Positions 10,302 to 20,926 of a stretch of DNA of 64,000 nucleotides are shown here, in pieces. A program made the position numbers and the translations under genes. This stretch comes from Epithemia pelagica (Eukaryota > Bacillariophyta > Bacillariophyceae > Surirellales > Surirellaceae): NCBI GenBank assembly GCA_946965045.2, contig OX337235.1, positions 2,923,928-2,987,927 of the forward strand. Direction: 5' to 3'. Below the pieces are notes generated by a model. It was not told the DNA's origin, did not search any database, and was given only the letters and a program-made list of their open reading frames with translations. The stretch's first letter is position 1. Each line of letters opens with the position of its first letter.

Positions 10302-10578
10302 ATCCGGTCCGAGTCCCGAATGCAAGCGGAACTTCTACCTATTCTTCGATGGGAAGAGGTAGTTATTGCTGTTCTAGAGGAGTACTCCTATGAGTAATTC
10401 TTGTATTGTACTCCTAAGGTAAATAATGCAATCACGGCACCATTCTAGACCGAGAGAGATGTACAACAACCGCAAATTTTTAGAAGCTTGGACCGACGGT
10501 CTACAGATACCCTGGAATTGCAATGGTTCCACCCGAAGTTCCGTACTATATCATAGAGTGCGCCAGCAGTTGGGGTCG

Positions 10579-10675
10579 ATTTGTTCCTCGACATTGGTCC
10601 AATTGGGAAACAAGGGGACGTAGGGTTGCAAGAGTTCTTCCATGGTCCATGCAATTTTGGTGGGCAGTGGCATTA
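10579..10675 (-). pseudogene. Duplicated fragment of GT90 last exon
   Basis: About 97 bp aligning with 11264-11369 at roughly 90% identity by eye, same orientation, from TTTGTTCCTCGACATTGG to GGCATTAA. It lacks about 9 bp (TAGTGCACG) of the parent and carries scattered substitutions. Similarity fades on both sides. A decayed partial tandem duplication of the neighbouring gene. Confidence 0.75.
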
Positions 10676-11083
10676 AGATATGACTCATTGACAACGCCAG
10701 TCATCATAGCGTCATGGTGTCATCTTCCCGTACTCACTCACAAACGAAGGTTTACTACTTTTTCGGGCATTGTCTCCATCTGAATTGTGTATCTTGCCCA
10801 ATCTGCAGAGAAATGAAGCACGCAGAGATCTTGTTGTGGTGTCACTAGCGGCTGATTCATCTCTCTATGTCCTCGAATGTCTACCACGAGATACTTCCTG
10901 GTGGGAAGCCCGCGATACTTACCCGTGAATGGATGAAAACGAGACCTGTACTCTGTGAAGCGCTTTCCGAAGCAACGTAGCTCCACTGCCCACTGCATGT
11001 CATTCATGGTAGTCAGGACTATGAAAAACAAAGAGAATGGTAACATCGCCTCAGGAATGAACGTCATCCAGATGCTGGTTGGG

Positions 11084-12949
11084 CTATTGTCGGTGGCCTT
11101 CTGGAAAGGGTCGAAAATGGGCATGATACCGTTGCAACATGGCCTGTCGAATGGCATGGTTGTCGTGACTGGCCTGGGGATGCAACACCAAATCTTGCAT
11201 CCACAAGGACCCTTGATGGGCAATGGTTTGGGCCTGTTGGTCATGATCTAAAATCCATTGCATTTGTTCCTCGACATTGGTCAAGTTGGGAAACAAGGGG
11301 ACGTAGTGCACGTAGGGTTGCAAGAGTTCTTCCATGGCCCATGTGATTTTGGTGGGTGGTGGCATTAACACGACACTTCGCGACAAGAGACCCCATTTGA
11401 GTCCCGACGATACATCTAAACATGGCGTGTGTGTGTGTCAATCACAATACGTATTCCGGGTTTCGTGCGTGTTGGTTTACGTTGGATTGTTGGTAAAATA
11501 CAAATATGCATGACACAAACAGATACCAGGTGAGGGGGGAAGATAAATGGATGAGACCATGGGAGGTATCCGATCATAGACGAACGTACCATTGCCCTCC
11601 ATAAAGATGATAGCCTTGTATTGCAACTGTTCCTCCAAGGACATGGACGGTCCAATCAAGTTGGTTCCGTTCACCACTGTGCTAGAAAGACGGCGAAAGG
11701 TACCCGTCAACTTGGCATCCACCAAGGATGAATTGGCATAGGACAGCACCAACCGACAACGAGTGTACAAGAGACACTTGCGTAATTCATCCGTCCCATT
11801 GATTTCCAAAGTTGCATTGGTGCGACTACTAGTATTGCGTTGGGCTAGAACAGCCGGTGACAGGTAGCCAGTCAAACCGCCGCGAAACAGAGCCTGGTTC
11901 TTTTTATGCTGCCACAAGGTATCGGCGTCGGGTACCGAATGGATAAACCGATAATGACGTTTGCTGTTCAGCAACCATACAATGGGTGGCAAGGCCTGAG
12001 AAAAGACTGGCGTACAGGAGCCATTGGTCAGTTTGGTACGTTCCATCGGGGACAAGGAGGGTCTCCATTTTTGAAATATTGGAAAGGGTTCCAATTGCGA
12101 TCGGTCACCAAACCGCAACAGGATAGGCGGTGAATGTTGCAATGACGAACCATTGCTGGTTGGTTCCTTGTTCCAGAGAAAGTCTCGAGGAATGGATGAG
12201 TGTACATCGAGACATTCATGTCGAATCCGCTTGTCTTGGGCAAAGGTTTCATTGCAATGATCAAATACCTCTTGCTTTGCGAAAAAGGGTTGACGACTGG
12301 CCGCATCTGTCACCAATACACGCACAAACAGTGTCGTCGTTCTACTGGGAGAGCTTTGGTTGGTGCTGGTCCCTATCGTGGCAGTGTGGTGATGATGGTG
12401 TAACTGTGTTGGGTCGATTCTCCTTGTTTGCAGGACAACGCTGTCATTGACAGTATTGTAGTGAAAGTAGACATGGCCACTACTCGTACGGTTTTCCGCA
12501 TCTCCCATCACATCGGAACAAGGAGGGAGAAACCAGTGGCCCATGTAAATCTTGACACGTTCCGATACGGAAGGAAATCGTTGTCCTCGTTCGTCGGGCC
12601 AACTGGGAAGAAGGGGAAGGCTTGCTGTTTTGCGTTTCGGACTCGTGCCAGAACCAACTCCAGGAAGTGCCAAGTATTGATTCTGTAAGATAGTCCACCA
12701 ATCCGTGTCTCTTGTCGCCGAAAATGTGGCATTCTGGCCAGTGCTGGTGTCATTAGGAATTCCGACCATGAGCATCCATTCCTTCCGAAGGTTGTTGTTG
12801 CTGTTGATTTTGGAGAGTGGCAAAGTACTGGAACTATGCAGGGAATACAAACACAGAACCATGTACAAGCTTAGCAGCACTAGGACCAACCATTCATGTT
12901 TCTTTCGGTGAGCACACAACGGCAACCACCACCAACGGCGCCCCGACAT
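11084..12949 (-). CDS. GT90 (CAP10-like) glycosyltransferase
   Basis: Two exons: 11590-12949 and 11084-11415; intron 11416-11589 (174 bp), GTACGT donor and TTTAG acceptor, phase 1. Product 563 aa. The start is the first true ATG in the frame (MSGRRWWW). Residues about 20-40 form one membrane anchor (WLVLVLLSLYMVLCLYSL), so a type II Golgi or ER protein is likely. The lumenal part ends with the GT90 signature: KKNQALFRGGLTG, the SLEEQLQYKAIIFMEGN block, then across the splice DVSSGLKWGLLSRSVVLMP and WAMEELLQPYVHYVPL. GT90 members transfer xylose or glucose (CAP10, POGLUT). Sugar and acceptor here are unknown. Confidence 0.85.
11416..11589 (-). other. Intron of GT90 gene
   Basis: Without splicing the first exon frame runs into a stop at 11477 in sequence with no GT90 similarity. 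GTACGT and TTTAG boundaries restore the conserved block in frame. It contains a short GT repeat near 11425-11435. Confidence 0.85.
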
Positions 12950-13521
12950 GGTCGATGATCCCAACTGCGGCGGTCAACGTTGCATCCACTGTCGGTCGCT
13001 CTGGATTGTGGCGGGCTTTCCAATCCGGCACGAATCACGCAATATCTCTAGCGATAACTTCACAAGTTGTGCTGATAACATTTGTAGATTGTTAGTATTC
13101 TAGCCGCTTAAGATTTTGGCCCCCAAAAGTTCATCCCCCAAATCTCGGTCGCGCACGGCGAACCCGCTGCAACAACTTCCGCACATGTCACGCGACCCCC
13201 AAAGTGCAGAGGGAACAAAGTCCGTTGAACAATCGTGACAATTTGGGAAGTCGAGACCCTTCGCGAAACGAAGAAGAAAGGTTTGTCCGACCTCATTACG
13301 AATGCAGGAATGTTGCGTGTGGAGATGCGATGACAGTGCATCCGTAGGAAAAACACGAATGAGGAACCAACAACAAATAAAAAAACAAGATCATGGGGCA
13401 AACTCACCACCACCACCCAAGAGCGACGACGACCAATCCTGAGTTTGTCCCATTATCCAAGATTTGATTCCATAAAAAAAAAGAACACAACCCAAATCTT
13501 TCCATACCCCATTTGAATACA
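12950..13521. promoter_or_regulatory. Intergenic between divergent GT90 and exocyst-like genes
   Basis: About 570 bp with both promoters. No specific motif claimed; A-rich tracts near 13375-13390 and 13470-13485. Confidence 0.4.
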
Positions 13522-16119
13522 ATGAAATCTCAGTTGCACTCTCAATCGCGTTCACGTCCATTGCAACAAAAGTCGCAACGACGACGACATGGACGCTTTT
13601 CCCACAAGGAACAAGAAGAAAAACTACCAAAAGAAAACGAACTTGCAACTTTGACCGTTTCTCCCAACGGTGGCACCTCCAGTAAGAAGAAAAACAAGTC
13701 ACAACAACATCGACGACGCATGGCGTTGGGAAAGCGTTTGCGGAAACGGTTGGGAGGTGGCCACAAGAACAAGAACCACTCCTCGGATAGTACGGCGGGT
13801 ACCACAACGGTGACCAGTGCCGCGGGGGTGATTCCAGAAATGATGGAGGACTCGTACTCGGACACTCTTTCTCGTGACGAGAGCAACGAACCGACGGAAA
13901 CCGATTTGATTTTGGCCTCCTTGTTGGACGCCTTTGCGGACATTAACGAGTCGAATCGTCGTCAATCTCAATCTCAGGAACTGAAGGAGCAACCATTCAA
14001 GCCTCAAGAGACCATGTCGGAGTTGCCGATCCTTTCCAGCACGACTCAGAATCCACCCCAGCCTGTTTCTATGGCCGATCGTTCCACCTTTAGCACCAAT
14101 CTCATCCATTTGCTCCAAGCACAAAAGGCGTCAAACAGAACGAGCAATCAAGAAGAAGAAGTAGAAGTCCATCAAGGTCCACTGTTCATGCTGTCGTCGC
14201 AAGACAAGAGATCCATGATGGAAGACATGAATGTCGACTTTACCGAAACCTTGGTAGAACAGTTTGGTGTCGGCACCGGTATTGTCCAAGCTCATTTGGT
14301 GGCCTCGAATCATTTGGTGTCCCAATTTTTGACCGTGGACCAAGTGGTACAAGAGATTGGCTCAGATAGCAATGTCCTTTTACCCGGAACCACTCAAGAC
14401 ATTGTGTTTCACGCCTTGGAATCCTTCTTGTATCCCCGACTCTCGGTACTGTATCAGGATTTGCCCAAGAACGACGCAAACAGCAACAATAGTGAGGAGA
14501 CTAGCCCGAAAGAAAACGTCATTACTCCCAAAGAAGCCGTTGAACTCATTTCCTGGATTGACCGATTTTTGAATCTTTTGTCGACCCGAATGCCTCAAGT
14601 AGAGGTGATGGAGGACTGGAAGCAAGACATGTACCGATTGTCTGACTTTTACTTGGAGACGGCCGTGCGGACTGGCATGAAGTCCTTGCTTCGACGTGCC
14701 TGGGAACTCCACCAAGAAGACGATGTACGAGAAGATGCTGAGTCGAACATGATTACAGGACTTCCAGAACAGGTTTCCTACATGTACTCTCAGCAACTGT
14801 CGACGGCACAAAACTCGGTGCCCTCCTCCGTCATGACCCCAACGGAATTGCAGGAAAAGGTGGTATCCATTTGCAATCAAGAACTGGCAACTTTGGTATG
14901 CGATATGCAACTCAAGGTGGGTTCGGAATGGAAAGATATTTCGACGCCCTTCTTTTGTGCCATTATCAACGATGCCAATCGTTTGGCCGAACAGAGTGAG
15001 ACACGAAACGAACAATATCTGACTGACCAGCAGGAAGACATTTTGGAACTTGGCAATAGTCTGGTCCGTGATTTGACCGAACTTGCCTTGTACGCAACCA
15101 ATTACCTCTGTCAACGCATCATGTTGAACCTGTGCAAGCCACGCAACAACATTTTGACATCGGTGGGTGACGAATCCTGGGAAACGGACGAATCCTGTAT
15201 TGCCATGGAACGGACCATTGCCACCTTTAAAGACTTTTTTCAGGACTTGCAAATCTGGCTTGACTCCGATTACTTTTTCCTCAAGGTCCTCAAGACATGC
15301 TTTGAACTTACCATTCAAATCTATCTGGAATCCTTTTTTGGCAATACCATGACTAATGGTGTCAAGGATCCGGAGGCTGTTGCCGAGGAACTTCGACGAG
15401 ACTTTTTGCGATTGGTCATTTTCTTCAACGGATCCAGTTTTGAAAAGTACCACCAAGCCGGAGGCTTTTACTCCCAAACCAGCATAAACGAATCACTGCG
15501 CATATTGCAGAACATTGCCGCCATTATTTCGCCCTTGAACCATCCGGAATTTTGCCATGACGATATTGTGGCGCTTTTGAAACGCTTTGCCCAACAACCG
15601 CAAGGTGGTGGAGACGGATCGGCGGCCATTCTTCACTTGGCCGGCTTGAGGAAACGCCACGATCGCCTTGAATCATTGGTATGGGTCAAGGCGATTGCAT
15701 CGGCTCAAAAGGCCATTGCTGCAGAAAAGGAAGTTGAAAAAGACAACCAGACGGTAGCAACCAGTGAAAGCGATGATGATGATGATGATGAGTCTACTTC
15801 ATCAGGTGATTCCAAAGCGCTTCGTTCCAAGATGGCACACGATCGCAAAACAACAGTCGTTCATGTTCCAGACATTCGCAACTCAAAATACATTCACAAT
15901 TTGTTGCCACCCATTCCTCGAGGACAACCCTTGGATCGTGACATTTCCGTAGGGACCATGCCTCATGCCCAATCGACATTGCAGCTACTCGAGTCCTCTC
16001 CACCTCGACCCTTGGTCATGTTTCAAAAGGCCAAGCTGTATACGCAAAACTGGATTGTCGCCGCCACCACTACCACGACCACTACCACGACTGTATCTTC
16101 GGATGAGACAAAGAGATGA
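13522..16119 (+). CDS. Probable exocyst subunit Sec6/EXOC3
   Basis: 865 aa from the first true ATG (13522). The first 200 residues are basic, Gln/Ser-rich and probably disordered. From about residue 240 on the protein is helical. The C-terminal third has the order seen in EXOC3: a block ATFKDFFQDLQIWLDSDYF followed by a helix with YLESFF, then EELRRDFLRLVIFF, the HDDIVALLKRF block, and LAGLRKRHDR, which parallels the LLAMRGD region of Sec6. Exocyst tethers secretory vesicles to the plasma membrane. Similarity is architectural and weak, so the name is tentative. An acidic run of Asp (GAT repeats about 15774-15792) and a Thr run (ACC/ACG repeats about 16065-16092) lie near the C-terminus. Confidence 0.55.
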   Translation: MKSQLHSQSRSRPLQQKSQRRRHGRFSHKEQEEKLPKENELATLTVSPNGGTSSKKKNKSQQHRRRMALGKRLRKRLGGGHKNKNHSSDSTAGTTTVTSAAGVIPEMMEDSYSDTLSRDESNEPTETDLILASLLDAFADINESNRRQSQSQELKEQPFKPQETMSELPILSSTTQNPPQPVSMADRSTFSTNLIHLLQAQKASNRTSNQEEEVEVHQGPLFMLSSQDKRSMMEDMNVDFTETLVEQFGVGTGIVQAHLVASNHLVSQFLTVDQVVQEIGSDSNVLLPGTTQDIVFHALESFLYPRLSVLYQDLPKNDANSNNSEETSPKENVITPKEAVELISWIDRFLNLLSTRMPQVEVMEDWKQDMYRLSDFYLETAVRTGMKSLLRRAWELHQEDDVREDAESNMITGLPEQVSYMYSQQLSTAQNSVPSSVMTPTELQEKVVSICNQELATLVCDMQLKVGSEWKDISTPFFCAIINDANRLAEQSETRNEQYLTDQQEDILELGNSLVRDLTELALYATNYLCQRIMLNLCKPRNNILTSVGDESWETDESCIAMERTIATFKDFFQDLQIWLDSDYFFLKVLKTCFELTIQIYLESFFGNTMTNGVKDPEAVAEELRRDFLRLVIFFNGSSFEKYHQAGGFYSQTSINESLRILQNIAAIISPLNHPEFCHDDIVALLKRFAQQPQGGGDGSAAILHLAGLRKRHDRLESLVWVKAIASAQKAIAAEKEVEKDNQTVATSESDDDDDDESTSSGDSKALRSKMAHDRKTTVVHVPDIRNSKYIHNLLPPIPRGQPLDRDISVGTMPHAQSTLQLLESSPPRPLVMFQKAKLYTQNWIVAATTTTTTTTTVSSDETKR

Positions 16120-16522
16120 AAGGACGACAATTTTGGTAGCCTGTTTCCAGGATAGGCGATGATTCCATGTTCTTTGAAAACAAGCACAGACATGGCGCAG
16201 TTTAGTTAACCATCAATAAGGCCTACTGGCACTTGTATTCTTGTCTTTTACTACTAGAGTCGAAAGGCACTGGACGCCGATCCAACAAAGCGTAACAGAT
16301 AACATCTAGAGGAATGGCCTTCTAAAAGGTGGCACATTGGACGCGCGACAAGAATTCACTTATTCGTGATGCGCTACTTCGAAGCAATTGTTGTGTTGCT
16401 TACTCATAAAGCAAGAACTATACAATGGGCCCAATGTCTCGTTTCCCGAACCAAAAATTCCACACCTTAGTCTTTTAATCTATTGAGAGTTTTCCGCAAA
16501 AGACAATCCACAGTCATTCTCT
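16120..16522. other. Intergenic between convergent genes
   Basis: 3' flanks of the Sec6-like gene and of MBF1; nothing else recognised. Confidence 0.4.
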
Positions 16523-17083
16523 TTACCGTCGTTTCGGTGGTCCACCTCGTGTGACTCCACCGGCACTTCGTTGTCCTCCAGCTCCACCTGGTCGGGCGCC
16601 CGTACCGGACGACGATGCCGATTTGACAGGCACTTTGGATTTTCCCGGTCGTGGCAATTTGACTCCCAACTTTCGTTCCAATTTACTGATAATTTGTGGA
16701 TTGGGAATGGCCTTACCAGACTCATAATCTCCAATGACTTGTGGCTTTTCATTAATGGCCGTGGCCAAATCCTTTTGCGTCATTTTCTTGGCGGTTCGTG
16801 CTTGCATAATGGCCTTGGACAAGGACTTGTCTACCTTGGCCAAAGTTCCGACATCGTCGGCTTGTTCCAATGCTCGCGCAGTCAAGGCAGTCTGTGAATG
16901 AGCCGATTTGTTGCCACCGGCACCATACTTTTTCTCGGTCGTGAGCAACCCCTTGGCCTTGGCTTGATCAATTCCCCGCGCTGTCTTGGGAACGGTCGTC
17001 TTGGCCGGTCCCACCGAGCTTCGACCCACATTGACGGGGGCCCAATCTTGTTGTCCAATTCCGGGATTGTAGTTTTGAGGCAT
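16523..17083 (-). CDS. MBF1: Multiprotein bridging factor 1
   Basis: 186 aa from MPQNYNPGIGQQDW (ATG at 17083; the frame extends upstream to 17107 with a second possible ATG). The N-terminal MBF1 domain contains QDWAPVNVG and a basic KAKGLLTTEKKYGAGGN. A Cro/C1-type helix-turn-helix spans about residues 85-140 (AIMQARTAKKMTQKDLATAI, then VIGDYESGKAIPN). The tail is Gly/Arg/Ser-rich and longer than usual. MBF1 is a conserved coactivator bridging TBP and bZIP factors, and also binds stalled ribosomes. No intron. It is divergent from MsrB with 261 bp between start codons. Confidence 0.95.
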   Translation of the reverse strand: MPQNYNPGIGQQDWAPVNVGRSSVGPAKTTVPKTARGIDQAKAKGLLTTEKKYGAGGNKSAHSQTALTARALEQADDVGTLAKVDKSLSKAIMQARTAKKMTQKDLATAINEKPQVIGDYESGKAIPNPQIISKLERKLGVKLPRPGKSKVPVKSASSSGTGARPGGAGGQRSAGGVTRGGPPKRR

Positions 17084-17344
17084 GATTATTCTTTCGTTCC
17101 AATACAACCAAAGGGTGCAGTTGTTGCTTCCTTCTTTTCTCTTTTCTGTTGAGTTTTGTGACAGACGTGACGACGACTGAGGGAGGACCTTCGAAACCTT
17201 TCGCCCTTTTTCTCGCTTGTGTGGTCACGGTCACGTTTGTGCATGACTGGATGCCGTACGGCGGACGAACGACTCTTCACGAAATGATGACGTGGCAGTG
17301 GAGAACCGATCTCCTCTTTCGCCGCGCTCACAAGATTTTTGACC
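17084..17344. promoter_or_regulatory. Divergent promoter region of MBF1 and MsrB
   Basis: 261 bp between two ATGs pointing away from each other. Two stress-related genes may share control elements (inference). No motif identified. Confidence 0.45.
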
Positions 17345-18040
17345 ATGAAGATTACCCACGCATGGACGCTCGGAGCGGTGCTGTTGCAATCCTGGGTGGG
17401 AGGGATTGAATCGTTCCTAGCTCATCCCCAAACGACGGTAGCGAATGCTTCCAACAGAGAACCTACCTGTGCCAAGCGATTCCAATTACGAGACACGAAA
17501 CGGTCGGACGAAACCGTTGAGAACAATAACAAGAGCCGCATTGCGGCTGCGGAGGGAAGCGACGAAATCATGACAAACAAAAACGATTCTTCCAAAGACT
17601 TTGAGGTCCAAACTCGCAATCCATTGCGATGGCTGGTTCTGAGATTAGGATTGACCGAACCGGCCATGACATCTCCCTTCAATTACGGCAAGTACGATGG
17701 GATCTTTCGCTGCGCCTACTGCGGTCAAGAATTGTTTGATTCCAATGCCAAATACGACAGTGGTTCGGGATGGCCGTCCTTTTGGCGATCTGCCAATGAA
17801 AATGCCATTTCCTACAAACGTGAAATGGACGGACGATTGGAATGCAAATGTCAACGATGTTCGAGTCACTTGGGACATGTCTTTTTGGATGGACCGGCTG
17901 CCAAGACGGTGCCCTCGGACGTGTTGGACGAAAGTCCCTCGTCCGATCCTCGAGGTCGGTCGGAATTCACGCCGTTGCCGCGCTTTTGTATCAACGGCGC
18001 TGCCATGACCTTTGAAGCACGAGAAACAGTTGACGCCTAA
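17345..18040 (+). CDS. msrB: Methionine-R-sulfoxide reductase MsrB, exported to organelle
   Basis: 231 aa from MKITHAWTLGAVLL (17345; an ATG two codons upstream also fits). A signal peptide ends near GIESF-LA, resembling the diatom plastid motif with Phe at +1. The MsrB domain covers about residues 85-225: zinc pairs C123-AY-C126 and C169-QR-C172, the fold mark GSGWPSFW, and HLGHVF. The catalytic cysteine C215 sits in RFCINGAAMTF, where most members have RYCINS. Usual MsrB length is about 150 aa; the rest is leader. It reduces methionine-R-sulfoxide in proteins with thioredoxin. Plastid location is likely but inferred. Confidence 0.92.
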   Translation: MKITHAWTLGAVLLQSWVGGIESFLAHPQTTVANASNREPTCAKRFQLRDTKRSDETVENNNKSRIAAAEGSDEIMTNKNDSSKDFEVQTRNPLRWLVLRLGLTEPAMTSPFNYGKYDGIFRCAYCGQELFDSNAKYDSGSGWPSFWRSANENAISYKREMDGRLECKCQRCSSHLGHVFLDGPAAKTVPSDVLDESPSSDPRGRSEFTPLPRFCINGAAMTFEARETVDA

Positions 18041-18457
18041 GAGCGCTCGACTCCAAGATAGTGATTTCCTCAATGTAGCAAAACCACGGTTGCCTAGCTA
18101 CAGCGAGTGACTTGCTTCTTTTTCGGTACAACTTTCGTTCTGTGGTTACCCATCTCATTGGACAGCTATGAACGAACGCGTCGCTCTACAAATCACAATG
18201 TCGCTCTCTCCGAAGCCAGAGCGTGATGAAGCTCTATGTGATCTATGTAAGAGCATCATGGACTAAGAGACCCATGAATTTCAAGTAGAAACAGAAAACA
18301 AGGTGCAACGCCTCATCGGAAGGGAAGCGTTGGCATCACGAAACGAGTCTTTCATCTTCCTCAGCTATCTTGCGTTTTATGTGATCTTATGAAGAGCTTC
18401 TTGGACTGTGAGACACATGAATGTCAAGGAGAAAGAGAGAACTGGGGATCTTTGGCA
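18041..18457. other. Left edge of tandem array
   Basis: MsrB 3' flank, then a truncated remnant of the array unit (about 18228-18374): a CATGAATTTCAAG block and GTCTTTCATCTTCCTCAGCTATC, which matches the 3' end of copy 5. It is joined directly to the 3' flank of copy 1 at TTTTATGTGATC. Confidence 0.6.
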
Positions 18458-18916
18458 TCACGAAACGTGGCTTTTATCTGTCTCAGCTAGCTTGCGTCTC
18501 AGGGAAGTGATCTCCTCCTCCACACGTTGAATTTCTTCTTGAATCTTCGCTAGTTCTTCGTCATTCGCCTCGTCCATTCGGGCAAGTACCTTCTGTATAA
18601 GCAGATCCAACTTCTCGCCACGCAAATCTATCATCTTGATGATAATTTTCCTCTCTTTTTGGGCTGATTCCCTCTCTTTTTGGGCTTCATCGAAGCGACT
18701 GGATACGTCAGCAGACGAGACGGGAAATGGTATGAAGGGTGCAGAAGCAAATAAAGTATTCCCGTATTTCAAGAAGAAGGAGGAAATGGATGTAACCCAA
18801 CGACTGCACTGAGTTTCGTCCCGATCGATCGATGTGTCCCTATTCTTGCCAGCACCAGCACACAGTAATGAAGGCTGTTCATCTTTCACTTTCTCATCTT
18901 CGTCTCATATTGGCAT
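18458..18916 (-). pseudogene. Array copy 1, N-terminal nonsense
   Basis: Same protein as copies 2-5, but codon 4 of the shared start (MPIS) is TGA because of one C/G difference (18906) from copy 3. An ORF from a later Met (18889) still gives 143 aa. It also carries an internal 8-residue duplication (ESAQKER repeated) in the coiled-coil start. Either a shortened gene or a decaying one. Confidence 0.6.
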
Positions 18917-19870
18917 GAGAGGGACTGATTGATTTGGGGACGAAGTTGGGCAGGTATGATGGAAATTCATCGTTTTGATGGTATTGAGAAAGTGCTACGA
19001 AGACAACAGCAAAGCAGGAGTTCGATTTCTGGTTTTGCGGAGCCGGGTTTTGGGTGAGTTTTGTTTTCGTGTGAGCGTTCTTAGTAAGAGCGACCAACAC
19101 CGATTTGGACCGACTCGAGTGTGAACCTGTGGAAGCAGCTGCGACAACGTTCCTTCCACAGGTTCCAGTCTCGAACGTGACCCTTGATATCCAGTCTCTC
19201 AGCAAAGCGCAATGTTGCCATCTTCGAAGCCAAAATGACTTCACCACGATCAAAAGGTACCCATCAGACTTAGCATCGTGATCCTCTAAACACTGCCGCA
19301 ACGCCGCAGCGTTGGATACGATGAACCGAACGACGCATGTCACCTGATCTAATGTCTCGAATAGAATCATTCTGAAGAGCGACCAACGGGAAATCTACCG
19401 ATTCCGACGGGGAGGACAACGGACAACCAGCCTGTGTGGTTATCCATATCCTTGGACCTGAGGTTCAACCATGCCAGAACGAGACCCTTGTTCTTCAAAG
19501 CGCAATGTTGCTCTCTCCGAGACCAAAATGACTTTTCACCACGAACAAAAGGCAACCATCAGACTAAGCATCTAGACACACGAGAGCAAACTGACAAGAA
19601 GCTACAAGGCTGTGGAAGCGCTGCAAGTCTGCTCGCTCCTATACTGTGGTGTTTCACCTACCTGTCACAGCAATAGTAATACGTCAGACGTGGAATCATG
19701 CAGATAGTATGTCCCACTGCTGCTTACATGAAGAAACAACACGGAGACCAGTATTGAAAAACCATGTTCTGTGAGTTTCTTTATGCAACTTTATGTGATC
19801 GTATGAAGAGCTTCTTGGACTGCGAGACACATGAATGTCAAGGAGAAAGAGGAACTGGGGATCGTTGTCA

Positions 19871-20308
19871 TCACGAAACGTGGCTTTTATCTGTCTCAGC
19901 TAGCATGCGTCTCAGGGAAGTGATCTCCTCCTCCACACGTTGAATTTCTTCTTGAATCTTCGCTAGTTCTTCGTCATTCGCCTTGTCCAGTCGGGCAAGT
20001 ACCTTCTGTGTAAGCAGATCCGACATCTCGCCACGCAAATCTATCATCTTGATGATAATTTTCCTCTCTTTTTGGGCTTCATCGAAGCGACTGGATACGT
20101 CAGCAGACGAGACGGGAAATGGTATGAAGGGTGCAGAAGCAAATAAAGTATTCCCGTATTTCAAGAAGAAGGAGGAAACGGATGTAACCCAACGACCGCA
20201 CTGAGTTTCTTCTCGATCGATCGATGTTTCCCCATTCTTGCCAGCACCAGCACACAATAATGAAGGTTGTTCATTTTTCACTTTCTCATCTTCGTCTGAT
20301 ATTGGCAT
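19871..20308 (-). CDS. Array copy 2: unknown coiled-coil protein
   Basis: 145 aa, family not recognised. From the N-terminus: an acidic, polar start (MPISDEDEKV), a short Cys-containing part (SLLCAGAGKN), a hydrophobic stretch (WVTSVSSFFLKYGNTLFAS, then APFIPFPVSS) that could be one membrane or amphipathic segment near residues 40-68, and a charged heptad-like region from about 75 to the end (KERKIIIKMIDLRG, IQEEIQRVEEEITSLRRML) typical of a coiled coil. The protein is identical to copy 4. Conservation of the frame over five copies supports coding, but there is no outside evidence of expression. Confidence 0.6.
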   Translation of the reverse strand: MPISDEDEKVKNEQPSLLCAGAGKNGETSIDREETQCGRWVTSVSSFFLKYGNTLFASAPFIPFPVSSADVSSRFDEAQKERKIIIKMIDLRGEMSDLLTQKVLARLDKANDEELAKIQEEIQRVEEEITSLRRMLAETDKSHVS

Positions 20309-20926
20309 GGTCGGGACTGATTGATTTGGGGACGAAGTTGGGCAGGTATGATCGTTTTGATGGTAGCGAGAAAGTTCTATAGTTTTTGTGACAGCTCGAT
20401 TTCAGGTTTTGCGGAGCAGGGTTTCTGAGGTTTGTTTTCGTGTGAGACAAGATTTGTGCCTCTAGTAAGAGCGACCAACGGGAAATCTTTCGATTCGGAC
20501 GGGCAGGACATGTGGTTATCCACCTCATGCCAGAACGAGACCCTTGTTGTTCAAAGTGCACTTTTGCTATCTCCGACACCAAAATGACTTTTCACCACGA
20601 TCAAAAGGCAACCATCAGACTAAGCATCTAGACACACGAGAGCAAACTGACAAGAAGCTACAAGGCTGTGGAAGCGCTGCAAGTCTGCTCGCTCCTATAC
20701 TGTGGTGTTTCACCTACCTGTCACAGCAATAGTAATACGTCAGACGTGGAATCATGCAGATAGTATGTCCCACTGCTGCTTACATGAAGAAACAACACGG
20801 AGACCAGTATTGAAAAACCATGTTCTGTGAGTTTCTTTATGCAACTTTATGTGATCGTATGAAGAGCTTCTTGGACTGCGAGACACATGAATGTCAAGGA
20901 GAAAGAGGAACTGGGGATCGTTGTCA

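Larger units (their letters stand above)
9911..11083. other. Intergenic with hairpin and exon remnant
   Basis: No intact gene. It holds a perfect 12-bp hairpin (10275-10301), two GTACTCCTA motifs (about 10380-10420) and a stray copy of part of the GT90 last exon (about 10579-10675), listed separately. A 168-aa minus-strand frame (10738-11244) overlaps the GT90 exon in another frame and is not accepted. Confidence 0.45.

Noticed and set aside
10738-11244. 168-aa minus-strand frame
   Set aside because: Half of it overlaps the GT90 second exon in a wrong frame; the rest shows no protein family.
14380-15477. 365-aa open frame opposite the Sec6-like gene
   Set aside because: Antisense shadow of a longer coding frame; no conserved motif.
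18894-19555. Minus-strand frames of 158 and 62 aa in the array spacer
   Set aside because: Repeated only because the spacer is repeated; they are missing in the short units and have no conserved pattern beyond a duplicated KSFW..R..QHCAL stretch.
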